Source: Enoplolaimus lenunculus
Lineage: Eukaryota > Nematoda > Enoplea > Enoplida > Thoracostomopsidae
Length of the DNA stretch: 64,000 nt
NCBI GenBank assembly: GCA_030248215.1
Contig: JASANG010001853.1
Location: 96,307-160,306 of the forward strand
Direction of reading: 5' to 3'
Shown here: positions 22,437 to 36,400 of the stretch, piece by piece
How the letters are laid out: each line of letters begins with the position of its first letter
Position numbering within the stretch: the first letter of the stretch is position 1
The notes under the pieces: model-generated
The model's database searches: none
What the model was told of the DNA's origin: nothing
What the model saw: the letters and a program-made list of their open reading frames with translations, nothing else
Program-made: the position numbers and the translations under genes

Positions 22437-22836
22437 CAGGGTGGCAGCGAATCCACGATTTGACCGAATCCGATTCCGAATACAGTGCAAATTTGCGGAA
22501 TCCGAAACCGAATCCGAATCCGAATCCTACATGTTGCAAATTTCAGATATACGTATCTATAATGTGTTTCAGAATATCAACGCAATGCCAGCCGTATAAT
22601 TTTTAATACGTTAATATATTTCGTCCCAACGTCAGTTCTGAGAGTTCTCACCTGAAATAAAAAATATTGACTTTTATAGCAAGGTATTTAAAAATTTAAT
22701 TGCTTAAAAATGAAAAAAAAACATATTGCCCAACTTAGTTGAATTCGGCTTTTGGATTCGGCTTTTCCACAACCGAATCCGAATCCGAACCTCAAATTTT
22801 TCTCGAATCCGAATCCGAACCTTTGTTGCCACCCTG
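22437..22836. mobile_element. hAT-like MITE, family B (CCGAATC type), with perfect target duplication
   Basis: Begins CAGGGTGGCAGCGAATCC, ends TTGTTGCCACCCTG, and is flanked by the perfect 8-bp duplication AAACACAC. Subterminal regions are arrays of CCGAAT hexamers. 400 bp, no coding capacity. The 8-bp duplication and CAGGG terminus place it in hAT. Confidence 0.88.
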
Positions 22837-23430
22837 AAACACACATTAAACATACGAGCATATCATTGCAGTTAGAATTGTTAACCTAAATGAAATCTTG
22901 AGTGGGAAGCTGAACCGGAGACAAAATTTTAGTGAGGGTCTCGTCTCAGACCCCAATCGCGAACCACCATTGCGTAACTCATTATTACATTATTATTATG
23001 ACCAAGATCGCAATATTTCGCAGTGAATTTTGTTCAAAATGATAAAAATTAGTACTTCAAGAAGCTCACTTAGGTCGCAAAGCGGAGCTGAAATATATAG
23101 GAATCGGAACAAAAAATTTATACCGGGAGCGGAATTTTAATTGTAATTTTTCAGAGAGAATATGTTTTGCATAGGTACCAAGTCTTCTAATTACGTAGTA
23201 GTATGCAGCATATAAATCAGCATGTCTGATTCAGTTTTCGGCTTTGATAATTTTTGGTATATCGGTAAACCTGGGTATGTGTCTATAATGAAATTTATAT
23301 ATGACCAAATTTTTCAGTGGCGCAATTGTATCAGTACCGCCGAACATTTTTCTGCGTTAATTGATATCTAACTATCGTTCGATGTAGTGTATCGATTATA
23401 TACTATGGGGAATACACGTCAGCAACAATA

Positions 23431-23801
23431 ATGACAACATCAAAAGAACAGCCCACTAGTGCGCCGGGTCTTGAAGATTGCTTAACGAATACATTTTTTC
23501 TAACTGAACTGAATCGGCTTAAATGGTGCCGATATAGCGGAAACTGCTGTAGCGGTGGTAGTTCGGTGCCGCCTACATTGTTACAATACAACAATTGTCA
23601 TGGTCAGATTCGTCGGTCCGTTGCAGTTAATGCGTCGCAGGCGGCGTATAACTTAAACGACGACGCCGTGTTGCAGGCGTACGCGGCGTGCGTTAGCGCA
23701 GGATATTTAGCAGCGTGGCGACGTGTTCCACCTACATCGGAGCCTGCCGGCAACCAGCCTCAGTTTTCGCTAAGGACAGAAAAAGAATTGTGGGTATTTT
23801 G
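23431..23801 (+). CDS. MED13: MED13 exon 1
   Basis: The ATG at 23431 gives MTTSKEQPTSAPGLEDCLTN; the conserved LEDC...NTFFLTEL...LKW block begins 14 residues in, as in animal MED13. It ends ELWVFW with the last codon split at the donor G|GTAAGT, matching the family ELW(I/V)FWW junction. Confidence 0.93.
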
Positions 23802-26800
23802 GTAAGTATTACGTCTATCGGGATTAGAATTCCGTTTGTTGCTAAGCGCGGTCTGTATTATTGCTTGAAACCTATTACATATGATTCCTCAGAAATGGCG
23901 AAGACGTGATTTTCTGAAACATCTATCTTCGTAACTTGTGTGTGTCATCGCTTGACTGAACTTCCAAAATAAATTATGAAAATGTGAAACAAAATATTGC
24001 GCGAACATATTTCAACCATTCAGGGTGCAACCGGAATTCCGGTTCCGGTTCCGGCAGGGTGCAACCGGAATTCCGGTTCCGGTTCCGGCAATTTTTCACC
24101 TTCCGGTTCCGGTAAATTTTTACCGGATTTAAAAATTCCGGTAATATAATTTGGCCGATTTCTTAACTTTGCTAATTTTTAAGAATCTCTTTTGACAGCC
24201 ACTTGTACTCCGAATATAAGCCATTGATGGTGGATTTCACTTCAGTCGATGATGAAAATCTAAAATACAGCAAATAAAATAAATACCTATGTTCGACTAA
24301 GGTTATTTCACAAATAATAGAGCAAAAAATATGATTAAAATGAAATTTTTGGTGAAATGCATTTTTCATTTTCCGGTTCCGGTTCCGGTAAAATTTTCAA
24401 ATTCCGGTTCCGGTAAATTGTAATTCCGGTTGCACCCTGAATAATGTATATACATTAAAGGACAGCGGCTCGGTGTCCGGTATTCTCAGCTTATTACAAT
24501 CCCGGTTGAATCCTGCTGTCATTGTTTTTATTTTTGTATATACGTACGCAATGGGCCGGTACCAACCGGGGCCAACACAGCAAACCATAGGAACATAAAA
24601 AATACCGTGAACAGTAATTTCGTGTAATTTTCATATTTATTTTTCAAACGAAAAGAGAATATGATTGCATTGTCTTTCATGCGAGTCAATCAAGGATTGT
24701 GTATAAAAACTGGCCGTGGTTAGGCCCTGCATTATAATGTGTTCAGTAGGGTTGTGCCGGTACCAAAATTTTTGCCGATACCGATGCCGATTCTCATGTT
24801 GAATATTACATCATTATATGAAGACTTAAACCCTAACCATCATAAACGATTATAATATTATAAGAACGGTTCATTTCAATTAATTTTTTTAAACACAAAG
24901 GCAAGAGAGATAACAGTTTTCCTGACTAGACACATTGATGTACGCTTAGAAATAGTTTTTTGCTGTGCCGATGCCGATATTCACGAAAAGTGCCGATTAT
25001 TACTAGGGATGTGCCGATTAATCGGCATCTGTAATAATCGACACTTTTCGTGAGTATCGGCATGGCACTGCAAAAACATTGCTGATTCTTTGCCTATATT
25101 TTTTGCACATATGACAGTTAGTTTGAATGCTATCAGTTTTATTTCTGGGCAGATATCTGTGTTTCTGGCCAGCAAAACTGTTATATATTTCGTTTGCGTG
25201 TATGTATGAAAAAATTAATGGAAATGAACCGTTCTTATAAATTTTAATCATTTATGATGGTCAGGGTTTAAGTCTTCATATAATGATGTAATGTAGTATC
25301 CTATCTGTTTATTAACAATGGTGTTCTAAAGTCGAATTCGGCATCTGCGAATCCCTAATTATTGCCGATGCCGATTACTCGGCGCATCCTTAGTGTTCAG
25401 GTCAGGGTGTCACCGAATCCAAATTCATTGCTAATTTGCCGAATCCGAATCGTGCATGTTGCAAATGTCAGTTATATCTATCATAACTTTAAGCGTTAAT
25501 ATGATTTGTGCCCGACCTCAGTCCTGAGATTTGGGATCTTAAACAAAATTTTTTTATTAATACAACAAGTTATTTAAAGTTTATATTGTTTACAACTGAA
25601 AAAATGTTGCCGAACATTGTTGGATCCGGCTTTTTCACAACCGATTCCGAATCCGAATCACAAATTTTTGCCGAATCCCAATATGAATCTGTTGCCACCA
25701 TGGTTCAGGCCCTTGTGTGGGTATCTCTAATATATACTACAACCAGGGTGCAACCGGAATTACAATTTACCGGAACCGGAACCGGAATTTGAAAATTTTA
25801 CCGGAACCGGAAACGGAACCGGAAAGTGAAAAATGCATTTCACCAAAAATTTCATTTTATTCTTATTTTTTGCTCTATTATTTGTGAAATAACCTTAGTC
25901 GAACATAGGTATTTATTTTATTTGTTGTATTTTAGATTTTCGTCGTCGACTGAAGTGAAATCCACCATCATTGGCTTATATTTGGAGTACAAGTGGCTTT
26001 CAAAAGAGATTCTTAAAAATTAGCAAAGTTAAGAAAACGGCCAAATTATAACACCGGAATTTTTAAATCCGGTAAAGATTTACCGGAACCGGAAGGTGAA
26101 AAAATGCCGGAACCGGAACCGGAATTCCGGTTGCACCCTGACTACAACACACATAGGTGTATTGTATTTATTTGTACGCTATATGTATGTAATTTTGACA
26201 ATTATGAAACTTAAATGTTCAATGTAATTTCAGGTATACCAACGTCGAAAGTCCTGATTTTGATAAACTATTCGAACAAGCCGGTTGCAGTGGTGGATTA
26301 TCAGCTTTTGCCGGTCAAGAATACGGCTCGTGGGAGGACGGAATCGATTACAATGTTCGAACGCTTCTGTTCAAAGCGCTGCACAATTTAATTGAACGTT
26401 CATTGCTCAGTGCTGGATACGTTCGTGTCGGCCGCTACTTTGCGGAACCAGTTCGTCATAGAACAGGTAGTACGCCTGCTACAGTGGAGCGGAATACAAC
26501 TGCGGCAGTAAATTTATCAACCAGTCCATTTTTAAGCCGGTTATTTGAAACGTTCAATCGCCATCTAAACACGTCTCGAGCATCAAGTGGCAAAGGTAAG
26601 TTTACTGTACATTTGCTTGTTGTATTTTTTCCTTGCTTGGGAGATTCGAACAGTCGCCTCGAAAAATTCCTAATGTAAATATCGATTGGTCCCAAAGCGT
26701 GTTTCATCTTAATTTGAAAAAAATAACAGGCGTTTCCGTACCTTGTTTGATTTTGGTTTTGTAAAAACCGAACCTGAACGTTCAGTTATTAATGTATCTG

Positions 26801-27393
26801 AAATTCTGAAACTTCATTTATTTATCCTGTCGTTTCGTTGTGGGAGCATGGCCCTGAAATGACTGAAATCGTTTACTGGGCAAATTCACTATGATGTTCA
26901 TTTTGCAGTCGAAAAACTCAAGTGGTTAAATATTATACGTACTTTAAAAAACTGAAAGATACATTATTATGTATGTATGAAAAAATTAATTGAAATGATG
27001 AACCGTTCTCGCAAAATTACAATCGTTTACGGTGGTTAGGGTTCAAGTCACATAATGATGTAATGTAGTACCTTATCTGTTATTTAAGCATGGAGAAATA
27101 AAGTTGGAATCGGCATCTGTATAGGTTTGGCATTGGCAAAATTTCAAAATAGAGATCGGCATCTGCAAAAAATTTTGTATCAGCACTTCCCCACAGAATT
27201 TTTAACAAAAATTGTAAAAAACGAAAAAATTAACCCCGAAAGTCCTACATTTCTAACTTACAAAAATAAAACTATTTTACTTAGATGCATAACGGCTACG
27301 AACGCTAGTGTACAACATTTGGCAATACACGATCGGTTGGTGCTCAAAAAACATTTATGATAGCACCGTACTCTGTATGCAGTATATATAATA

Positions 27394-27439
<46 letters not shown>

Positions 27440-30400
27440 CTAATAACAATAATAATACAAATAATAATAATAATAATAATAATAGTAATAATAATAATAA
27501 TACTAATAATGTTAAAATAAATTGTTTTAAATTATAGATAATTCCTGCTCGCCATCATGTCCTGCAACAGCTGCGGCTGCTCAATCCCTTCGCAATGCGA
27601 CACTGGATGCGTTACGCGGAGAATCAATGCTTGCGTTTGCGTTTTCGTTCTTTTTGCACGGCGAAAATCAAGTCTGTGTAGCGGTTGATATTCAAAATTT
27701 ACCAGCAGTTTATAGTTGCAGCCCGGCGTTACTTGACGCTGCTGGTGCTTGCGGTCAACCGGTGTTGTTGTTACCTTGGTGTATATCGGCAGTGCCAACG
27801 GGTACGTTGTTGCACGTGTTTGTGTAAGAGAGACCAAAGACTTTTGTATCACCTATTTATATACCTGAAGCAGATGGAAAACTTAACGCATTTTAGGAGC
27901 TTAAAAATTAAGACTTCATAGGTTGTTTTAATCTTTTATAGTTTGGAAGGAATAAACTATATACGTACCACTCTTAATTGAAGTTGATGTTTGCTTTTTT
28001 TGTTAACATACTTACTTCAGGCGTCAAGTATTGCGCCGGAGAGCACGAGGGTATATGGCGTGACTGGAGCAAATTTTATCCTCATCTTGGACCAGCCAGA
28101 GGTACCGATGATACCGGCACAGTAGGAGGGCAGCAGAGTCGAGGGCCAGCATCAAACGCTCCGGGAACCGTTGGAATGAGTGATTCCCCGCAATCTAACA
28201 GTAAGGATTCGGTTTCAAAAGTTACTGGTGGTGTATTGAAAAATCGTGGTAGTGGTGGTGGTAACGTGCACAGTTCAAAAACTGGTGATTTAGATGTAGG
28301 GTCCGATGGACGCGCGATACAACAGTCGCAGTCATCAAAGTTATTGCTAGGTGAATTGCTTGAAAATTCTCTTGCAAACGGCAGCGGCGGTAATTGCGGT
28401 GGAACGGACAATACTGGAGCAGCTACAACGACGTCGTCATCAAACGGTATCAAGGGCAATGATACTATGGGCGTCGGATCGAAGCATTCGGGATCGGCAC
28501 CAATTACTTTTGACGCTAGCGGTATTGCTGACGGAACGAGTAGCTCTGGATCAGCTGGGGCTGTTGCAATAGCTGGCGATTGCTGTAATCGCGCCGCTGG
28601 TGTAACAACCGGTAGTTCAACGGGATCGATGGCCACCTTAGTTGAAGTTGTTGTGGGCGGTTTAGCGACTGGCGTCCTGATGAAATGGCCTGCTGAGTTA
28701 ATTGTGTACGCCCCGACTTGGACTGGAAATAAGAACTTGGCAGCGGGAGATGCTGATGAGATTAGTAGACGACGATTGCAGAATTTAGCCGCGAGGCGCA
28801 AAGTAAAACGTGCTCGGAAACTTGTGTCGCGAGCCAAGTGCGCGTTAATTGCGGTTGGAGAATCAGGAGGAACCAGCACCGCAAGCGCAATGCCTCATGC
28901 GCAGATTTCTGTGAACAACATAAATTCTGTAAATCGAAAGCGAAAGTTTTCATCGACACTGCGGGGCAGTGTAACAGAACGAGTGCCTGGTGCTGCATTG
29001 TGGTATCGTGATACTCACTCAGGGGTTTGCCGGCCGGTCGATGATAAGTATATCGCACAATCTGTAATCCCCAAACGATCAACAGGGTACAATATGCTAC
29101 TAGGTCAGAACGAAGTAAGTTTTAAGAGTTTTGTAATACGTACATGTAATTAACTACACGCCCAAATATTTGAACATTTCATGCCCGAATTATTTTAGCA
29201 GTTTTTGCTACAGAAATAAATCTTGCATGAATATTAACCCCTTCTCACATAGAGTTGATTATGGGCAACTCAGCGCAGTGTATATACGTTAAGTAATATA
29301 TCGCACAGTGTTTAACAATTGCAACACGTATACAGAGTACTAAATCACCACAAGACGTGAGAGCCCCGTTGGACTCGAGCATCAAGATCCTATAGCTGAA
29401 TGGTGATGGTAAACGCCTCCCACTCCAGTCACTGGAGTTGCAGTCCTAGCATAAAAGTAGGTCTTAGATGAAATAAAAAATATTCATGTGATAAAGGGTT
29501 AAGGTGCATTATCTTAGAAACGAAACATTTTCAGTTGCACAATTTTTTAGTTTTTTTGATAGTTTATTATTACTTCGGCCAAAATATATAAAAATTAAGT
29601 GAAACCGAGGCGTTCGGCTCATTTTGACACTAGTATTGCATTCAACAAGCATTATAGCAGCGCAAGTTTGAAGTTTGACGTTTCGTGTAAAAATCGTTGT
29701 ACTGATTCAGGGGTACGTATATACGCCAAACGTTTTTACACTATAGTCCTTTCATATAGGGATGTGCCGAAACCAAAATTTTTGCCGATACCGATGCCGA
29801 TTCTTGTTTTGAAATTTTGCCGAACCGATGCCGATTCCAACTTTAGTACACCATGCTTAACAAACAGATAGAATACTACATTACATCATTATATGAAGAC
29901 TTACACCCTAACCAACGTAAACGATTATAATTTTAGACTAACGGTTCATTTCAATTAATTTTTTTCAAACACAAACACAAGAAACATGTCAGTTTTCCTG
30001 ACCGGACGCACTGATATGCGTCCAGAAATGAAATTGTTAGCGTTCAAACTGACTGTTATGTGCAAAAAGTATCGGCAATGAATCGGCAATTTTTTTGCAG
30101 TGCCGATGCCGATACTCACGAAAACTGCCTATTATTACCGACGACTATTAATCGGCACATCCCTACTTTCATAGCAAGATTTTTTGTCGATAGTTTTATA
30201 GTATTTGCCAGAATTCTACTAATACTTTGTGTTTGTAGGATTGTCAAGATGTAGCAAAACGATTGCTGTCTTCATCTCTCACAGAATATCACAATGAAAT
30301 ACCAGAAATCGATTCACAAATCTATTACAATGCTGCTGGATCTCTTAATTCGCGGGCAGTAGCGTCACCTACACGAAATACCTTGGATTCTATGTCAAAT

Positions 30401-33400
30401 CAGCCTGCTTCTTCAATTCCGACGCTATTGAATTCAACAACCTATCAACAGAATTGGGCAGGTGCAAGCAAAACCGACCTGATTTCTACGACGGTTGTTA
30501 ACGGGAGTAGTAGTAACAATAATAATAATAATAATATTAATAATAATAGTAATAACACTGAATTATGGGATATACGTGATATTACAACAAAGGCGAGATG
30601 TAGTAGTAAAAGCAGTTCTAGTGCAACATCATCATCTTCAGTTGCGAAAATTTTATTGCACCAGCGACGTTGTGCGCTTCAAATGTGGAAAACAAAAACC
30701 GCAACAAACTCTTCGTCGTCGTGGTTTGTGAGCAACGCGGGCACACAGGGAACGGTCGGAAGTCGAACCTTCGAATTGTTTGGTAGCAACTCTGATATTA
30801 TGACAAATAGCAGTAGCAAAAATAGTAAATTTTGGTGTCAGCAGCACAATATTGATAACGTTGCGACCGGAATGTTACCGGCATGTAATTTGAATGATCC
30901 GACATCGTTCGCGTCGACTGGTGTGCTGGTGCCTCCTTTGATGTTAGTACATCATCGACGCCGAAGGCAACGCTGGCAACTGCTTCAAAGACCTTTACCG
31001 AAGTCGTTGAATTTAGTGGAACAAGTGGCTGCTAATGGTTCTGACATAAATGGGTTGACTTCGTGCCAGCTGAAAGAAAACAAAAACAAATCATCAACAT
31101 TTGACAGTAGAACAAACGGAAGTCGAATGGTCATTACAGAACCGATTACGACACCGGTAACCCCAGATGGTGCTGATACAGCTGAGCTACACGACTTTAC
31201 TGAAGGAAGTGGCGAACAGTCTGCACTAATAGCGACCAAAAATGGAGATAATAATTCGTTTTTAACTGAGGCGCATTGCGTGAAAACCACTGAACAGAAT
31301 AACTGTGATGAAAAAAGTATCGCTGGTGGTGGTAGTAGCAATATTGCCTTTTACAACAACAGCAGCAACACCACCAACAACAACAATAGTTACAACGAAG
31401 ATCAGCTAATCAGCGGAGGTGTGTCATCAATTAAAGCATTCTCTGACGAATGTTGCGCTGCTGAAGCTGCCGCAACAGGCATTAATAGTAGAAGCCGGCA
31501 TGTTTTTGTGTCGTCGTCGTCTTTGATACCAGGATCTGTTAATGTTGGTAACGGCAACTGTGATAACACTAGTTCAGTAACAGTCGCAATCAGTGATGCG
31601 AATAGATCGGGAGGTGGTAGCAGTAATGTTGTATCGCAAGATAGTTTAAGATTAATGACACCGTTAGAAACCTGTGGCGGTGGTGGCATTTCACCGATAT
31701 CAGCAACAAGTGGTGGAGGTGCGTCTTGTAGTGCAATACAGTCGTCGTTTGTTGATGGCCGAAACAATGGGAACGGAATGAGTCGGCATTGCAGCGGTAA
31801 TTACAACAACAGCGACTGCATTCCGAATGAGCATATCTACGAACACCGCGGTCCGACTGCCATACAGAGCAATTATTCAGTCCACGGGATCACAACTGAG
31901 CCATTGAGTAGTCCAGAGGTCGATATGGCTGATGTTAGTGATAATTGTAATGTTAGCGAAGAAAGCGTGCTAACGTCAAAGCATAGCTTAATGGGCGTTG
32001 TCGGAGGTGGATCTGCAAAAACTGGCATGAGGTTTGCGACAACAACAACAACCACAACAACAGCATGTGGCAATGACGGTGATCCGGCAACTGTGGGTGC
32101 TCCAATAACAACTATAAATGCAACAAACGACAGTAATGCGTGGGGTGAAGTTGTGGCGCCTGACCGCGTCGGAAATGAACCAATCCGTGTTCGACTGCAA
32201 TGGCCATCGTTGGCGACAGATAATAGCGGATTAATTGCTCGGTTGACCGAAAATGACTCGTCTATACTACCGACGACCGGTTATAGTGATACGCGGGTTT
32301 CAGATAATATCGGCGGACCAGGTAGCTGCAATACATTTGTTCAGCAAGAGCCTATTGTTGCCGAACCAGCCGGGGCTAATGTTAAACATGATCCTTTGAG
32401 CAATCAACTGCGTCATTGTGGCAGCTATTTCTATAATTCGATGGATACTGGTGGCCAACAACCATCAACTGTGGCGACCAAAAACGGCTACGGATTTTCT
32501 GATGGAAGCGAAATACAACGTACACTTGAGCGTCATGAAAGCGGCAATAGTACAATTATGCAGCTCAAATCGTTGATGGAATTGTCATTATCGGCAACCA
32601 GCAGCGTAGTCGGAGGCAATGACTCAAATACAAATGATAGTCAATATCAGCATGCTTCCAGCACAAATCTGGCAGGGCGTATGCCTAATTCGTCATCACA
32701 GAATGTCACAGAAGGTGGTATGTCACCGAAAAGAACCGCGCTGCAACAGTCAAGTACTGCTGGACCGTTGTCTTCAACGGCGACCAGATCATCATCCACA
32801 ACATCGGTAGCAGCAAAAGCGACTAGTGAAATGATTGGAACAATATCACAAGAACTGCCAGATGCATTCATGCAAATGGATGACGATTGCTGCGATAATA
32901 CGTCGAACATCGGAATTACAGGCGGCATTGGCAGCACTGGCGGCCCGAATAGCGCTGGCGGAATGAGTGGCGGTGCAAGTAGTTGTAATAGCAGCGGAGG
33001 TGCAAACGCTACTGTTCATGCTGATTCGTCAACGTTGTTGTCACCGCCGCCTTCGACAAACGTAAGCTGTAATTCACAGCTATTTGGACCTGGGGAAAAA
33101 GAACCAGTATCAGCGCAGGCCCCGTTGCAAACAACAGCCATTTCGACGGTCACAACACCTCAAAGCGGTAGTACATGCGGTGCAACGCCAAGTGTTGTGG
33201 CTAGCAGCAATAGTAGTTGCTCATCAACAGATCAACAAGCAATGGCAACAACGGCGTTGCAGAAGGACCGTCATGATAGCGTTGGTGTAATTCAAGTCGC
33301 CACAACTGCACAGACGCTTTTGTCCAAATCTAAAAGGACAAAATCATCTGCAGGATACGGCAGTAAAGGAAGCCAGCCTTGCGGCGGGTCAACAACTTCA

Positions 33401-36400
33401 ATTACTACTCACACTGCGGGTTTGGCGTCGTCAGCAGTTTTAGCGGTGGACAGTACAACAAATACTGGCTTCAAATGTAGCAGCGCTCCACCATATCGCG
33501 CCGCAAATCAACCGCTTTCGCCGTTGTCGCACTTGCCGTACTCATTCATTTATCCAACACCACCTGAACTAGATCCAGTAAGAGATATTGCACCGCAGGC
33601 GGTATACGAGTCTCCTGCAGTCGCATACTACGATTGGTTAGTGTCGTCAAGTAGTAGTAGTAGTACCGGTCGAGAATCAAGAATACCACAACTAGTTTCT
33701 GCCTTAAATGGTGGTTCAGTATCAATGACCTCTGTTGCAGATCCAAGTGGTCACACTCACTACAGCGATAACTTGAACGTCGAGTATAAATTTGGTCCAA
33801 TCAACACCAGTGAATTTGCGCCAAATCGACGAGCGGTGAAAATTGCCACACCTGTTAAACATATTAATTGGAATCCTAGCGCGTCGTCAAAACAGCTACC
33901 GATGGTTTTGTGCGGCGACGGACACGAGAATATAATCTCAACCTGCAATCAATCATTGCCGACTGCAGCAAAAGTCATCTGTGATAATAGTACACCTTGT
34001 TATCGACAACGACGCAATCGAGATTCTTGTGGCGAAGATCGAGTCAATACGGCGTCCGTTCGCGATATGCAGATTCAGCGCTCACAGGTTCGCAAGTTCG
34101 AAGCCTCTGCTGAGCAGAATAACTCCGCGTCTACCAGCGTTGCTGTGGCGAAATGTAATGACTCTGACGTAATTGCGTTTACTATACTTCTCGCTGACAG
34201 TCCTGCGAATCATTTTACCGACATTTGTTTCGATTCATGTCCGCTATGTGCTTGTAATATGGATTTAGTCGGGTGGGAAAGAGATCTGTACGTGTCGCGG
34301 CGGTTTCCTCCGACAGCAAATTACGCTTTTGGAACTGTCTCACGCAATAACAACAATAGCAGCGCCAGCGACAACAGGCGTCAACATCAAAGGCGTCCGT
34401 GTAATTGTGGTTTTAGTGCGTTGCGCGCCCGACAGTTAGCATCTGGTTCGGGTTTATTTGCAGAAGACGAAATTGATGCGATCGTAGGACAAGATCCGCA
34501 CCGTTGGTCACGTTCACTGAAGCGGAATCTCGCTCTATTAGACATTGGGCCATGGTTGCAGAGCCAGCGAATAACCACGGATATTGGTATTACGAGCCGG
34601 AAACATCGACGTCATCGGCATGTAAAATCAACGAATGCCGGTGAAAGATTGAGGAATTACGGCAACAACAACAACAGAAAGAGGTATAGCAACAATATAG
34701 CAGTATCGAGGTATAAGGAAGTTTGCCCAGGTCCGCCTGCAGCCCTTGTAGATCTGGTTCGCGTTGACTCTGGACGATGTTTCTTAAGCGCCAGCGATAA
34801 CAATGTGACAACACCATCGACAGTGTCAACACATCGAATGCTTTGTGGTGGTGCTGCGTGTTCAACGAAGTTTGCTTCCCGTAGGATGTACGACGCGTAT
34901 CCGCTGTTGGCCGATTTTAGTGATTATTGTGAGCTAGCGTTCGAGCAAGTAATAGCAACTGCGGAATGCGCTGCGGCGACAACAGAATACTCAACCAACA
35001 GTAACTTATTTGGCGGATGTAATGATGCTCATAGTGCAACGAACGACTCGACTGGTAAGTTCAGTCGTACGCGCCGTACTAGACGTAAGCAGGTGTTAGC
35101 CAGCTCTGCAGCAGTTGTTCACTGTTTAGGTGGTTATTCCGCAAGCGCGGCTATTTCTGCTGCAGCTACCGGTAGTAAAAATTTTGGTGGCAGTCAGGCA
35201 CTGCTATCGCGCATTAAAGAGCAGCGCCGCGTACCTTTACTAACTGATGCAGAAGCGCTCGGTTGTCTTAAGCGTTTGCTACCGCGGTTTCGGATTGCGC
35301 TACAAAAATGTCGCGGCGCTTGGGACGCGAATAACAGCGTTGTAGGTCCGATGTCATGGCGGCAATTTTATTCAAAATTTGTCGCAGCGTCAACGACCAC
35401 TGCTGCAGTTGCGAACGCTTCAAGCACGACGGCAATGCAATCTGCCACAGATCGCGTGTTACCAACTGATAACGACAGAAATGGTGGCAGCGTCTGTAAT
35501 GGCGTTGGCAGTGCATTGGCCACCGGAATGCATGCGTCTGCTGCAGGTTCATTTCCACCGCTCAGTTGTGAACCGGAGCCCATTCCTGTCTTACTGCTGG
35601 CCACTGCAATGGCAACTGTTTCATCAGCTGCAAGTAGTGCGACTGACTTAGCGACTACGTCAAGCTTGGCTGGCATTTCTCCATACGGCACCGTCGGCAA
35701 TAATGTTGCTGCAATCTCAACGCTAACCAGAGATCAGTCGGGTACGACGGTACCGGCACCGACGTATGTATGCCCGAGCAGCGCAACCACGTCCCCCGCA
35801 GCTGCAACCAGTTCGCTTGCATACCAATGTTGTGTGATGACTTCGCCTCACACTCTTCGCTTTTGGGATCGTGCGCTGGCCGAACCGTTCTCCGGCGCAC
35901 GTGACGTGATATATTTAGTGATATCACCGGACAATCATAATAACAACTTGATCGGTTGTGTTCGCACCTTTTTCAAGGAATTGTCGGAAACATACGAGTA
36001 CGCCTGCCGGTTCGGTCGGCATACGCCAATTAATAAAATTCTGAATGATGGTATAATGCGAGTCAATAGCACGGTTGCGCAAAAATTTGCCAATACTAAT
36101 AATAGCAGTAGCAACACAGCAATGTCCACTGGTTGTATCCAACCTGGGACGTCAAGCTGCACCTCCGGCGCGTACCATCCTCTTGCCAGCACTGGAGATA
36201 CCTGCAATAACCCAACAGCGAATGCATCTATGCTAAATTCGTCAGCGAGCAGCGCTGTGAGCTCTGTCGCGGCGACAAATGCAACCAATGCAAACGGAAC
36301 TGGCAGCATCTCTAACGATATTTTCGATTGGTGGCCTGAAATTCGAAATGATACTATCGAATATGACAGTGATGCTACCACAGCAAATAGACTAAAAGTT

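Noticed and set aside
22351-22606. NPNPNP and ESESE peptide frames
   Set aside because: Produced by CCGAATC arrays at the end of a family-B MITE.
24172-26023. Two near-identical 65-residue frames (MKNAFHQKFHF...), also at 41117-41314
   Set aside because: They lie in the centre of family-A MITEs, which are non-coding; the similarity reflects the repeat.
27386-27519. Possible tandem direct-repeat array such as CRISPR
   Set aside because: It is a plain AAT microsatellite in an intron of a eukaryotic gene; no repeat-spacer pattern occurs anywhere in the window.
28082-28879. 265-residue open frame on the minus strand
   Set aside because: It is antisense to MED13 exon 4 and Pro/Ser/Val-rich because the sense strand is Gly/Ser/Thr-rich; the sense frame matches MED13.
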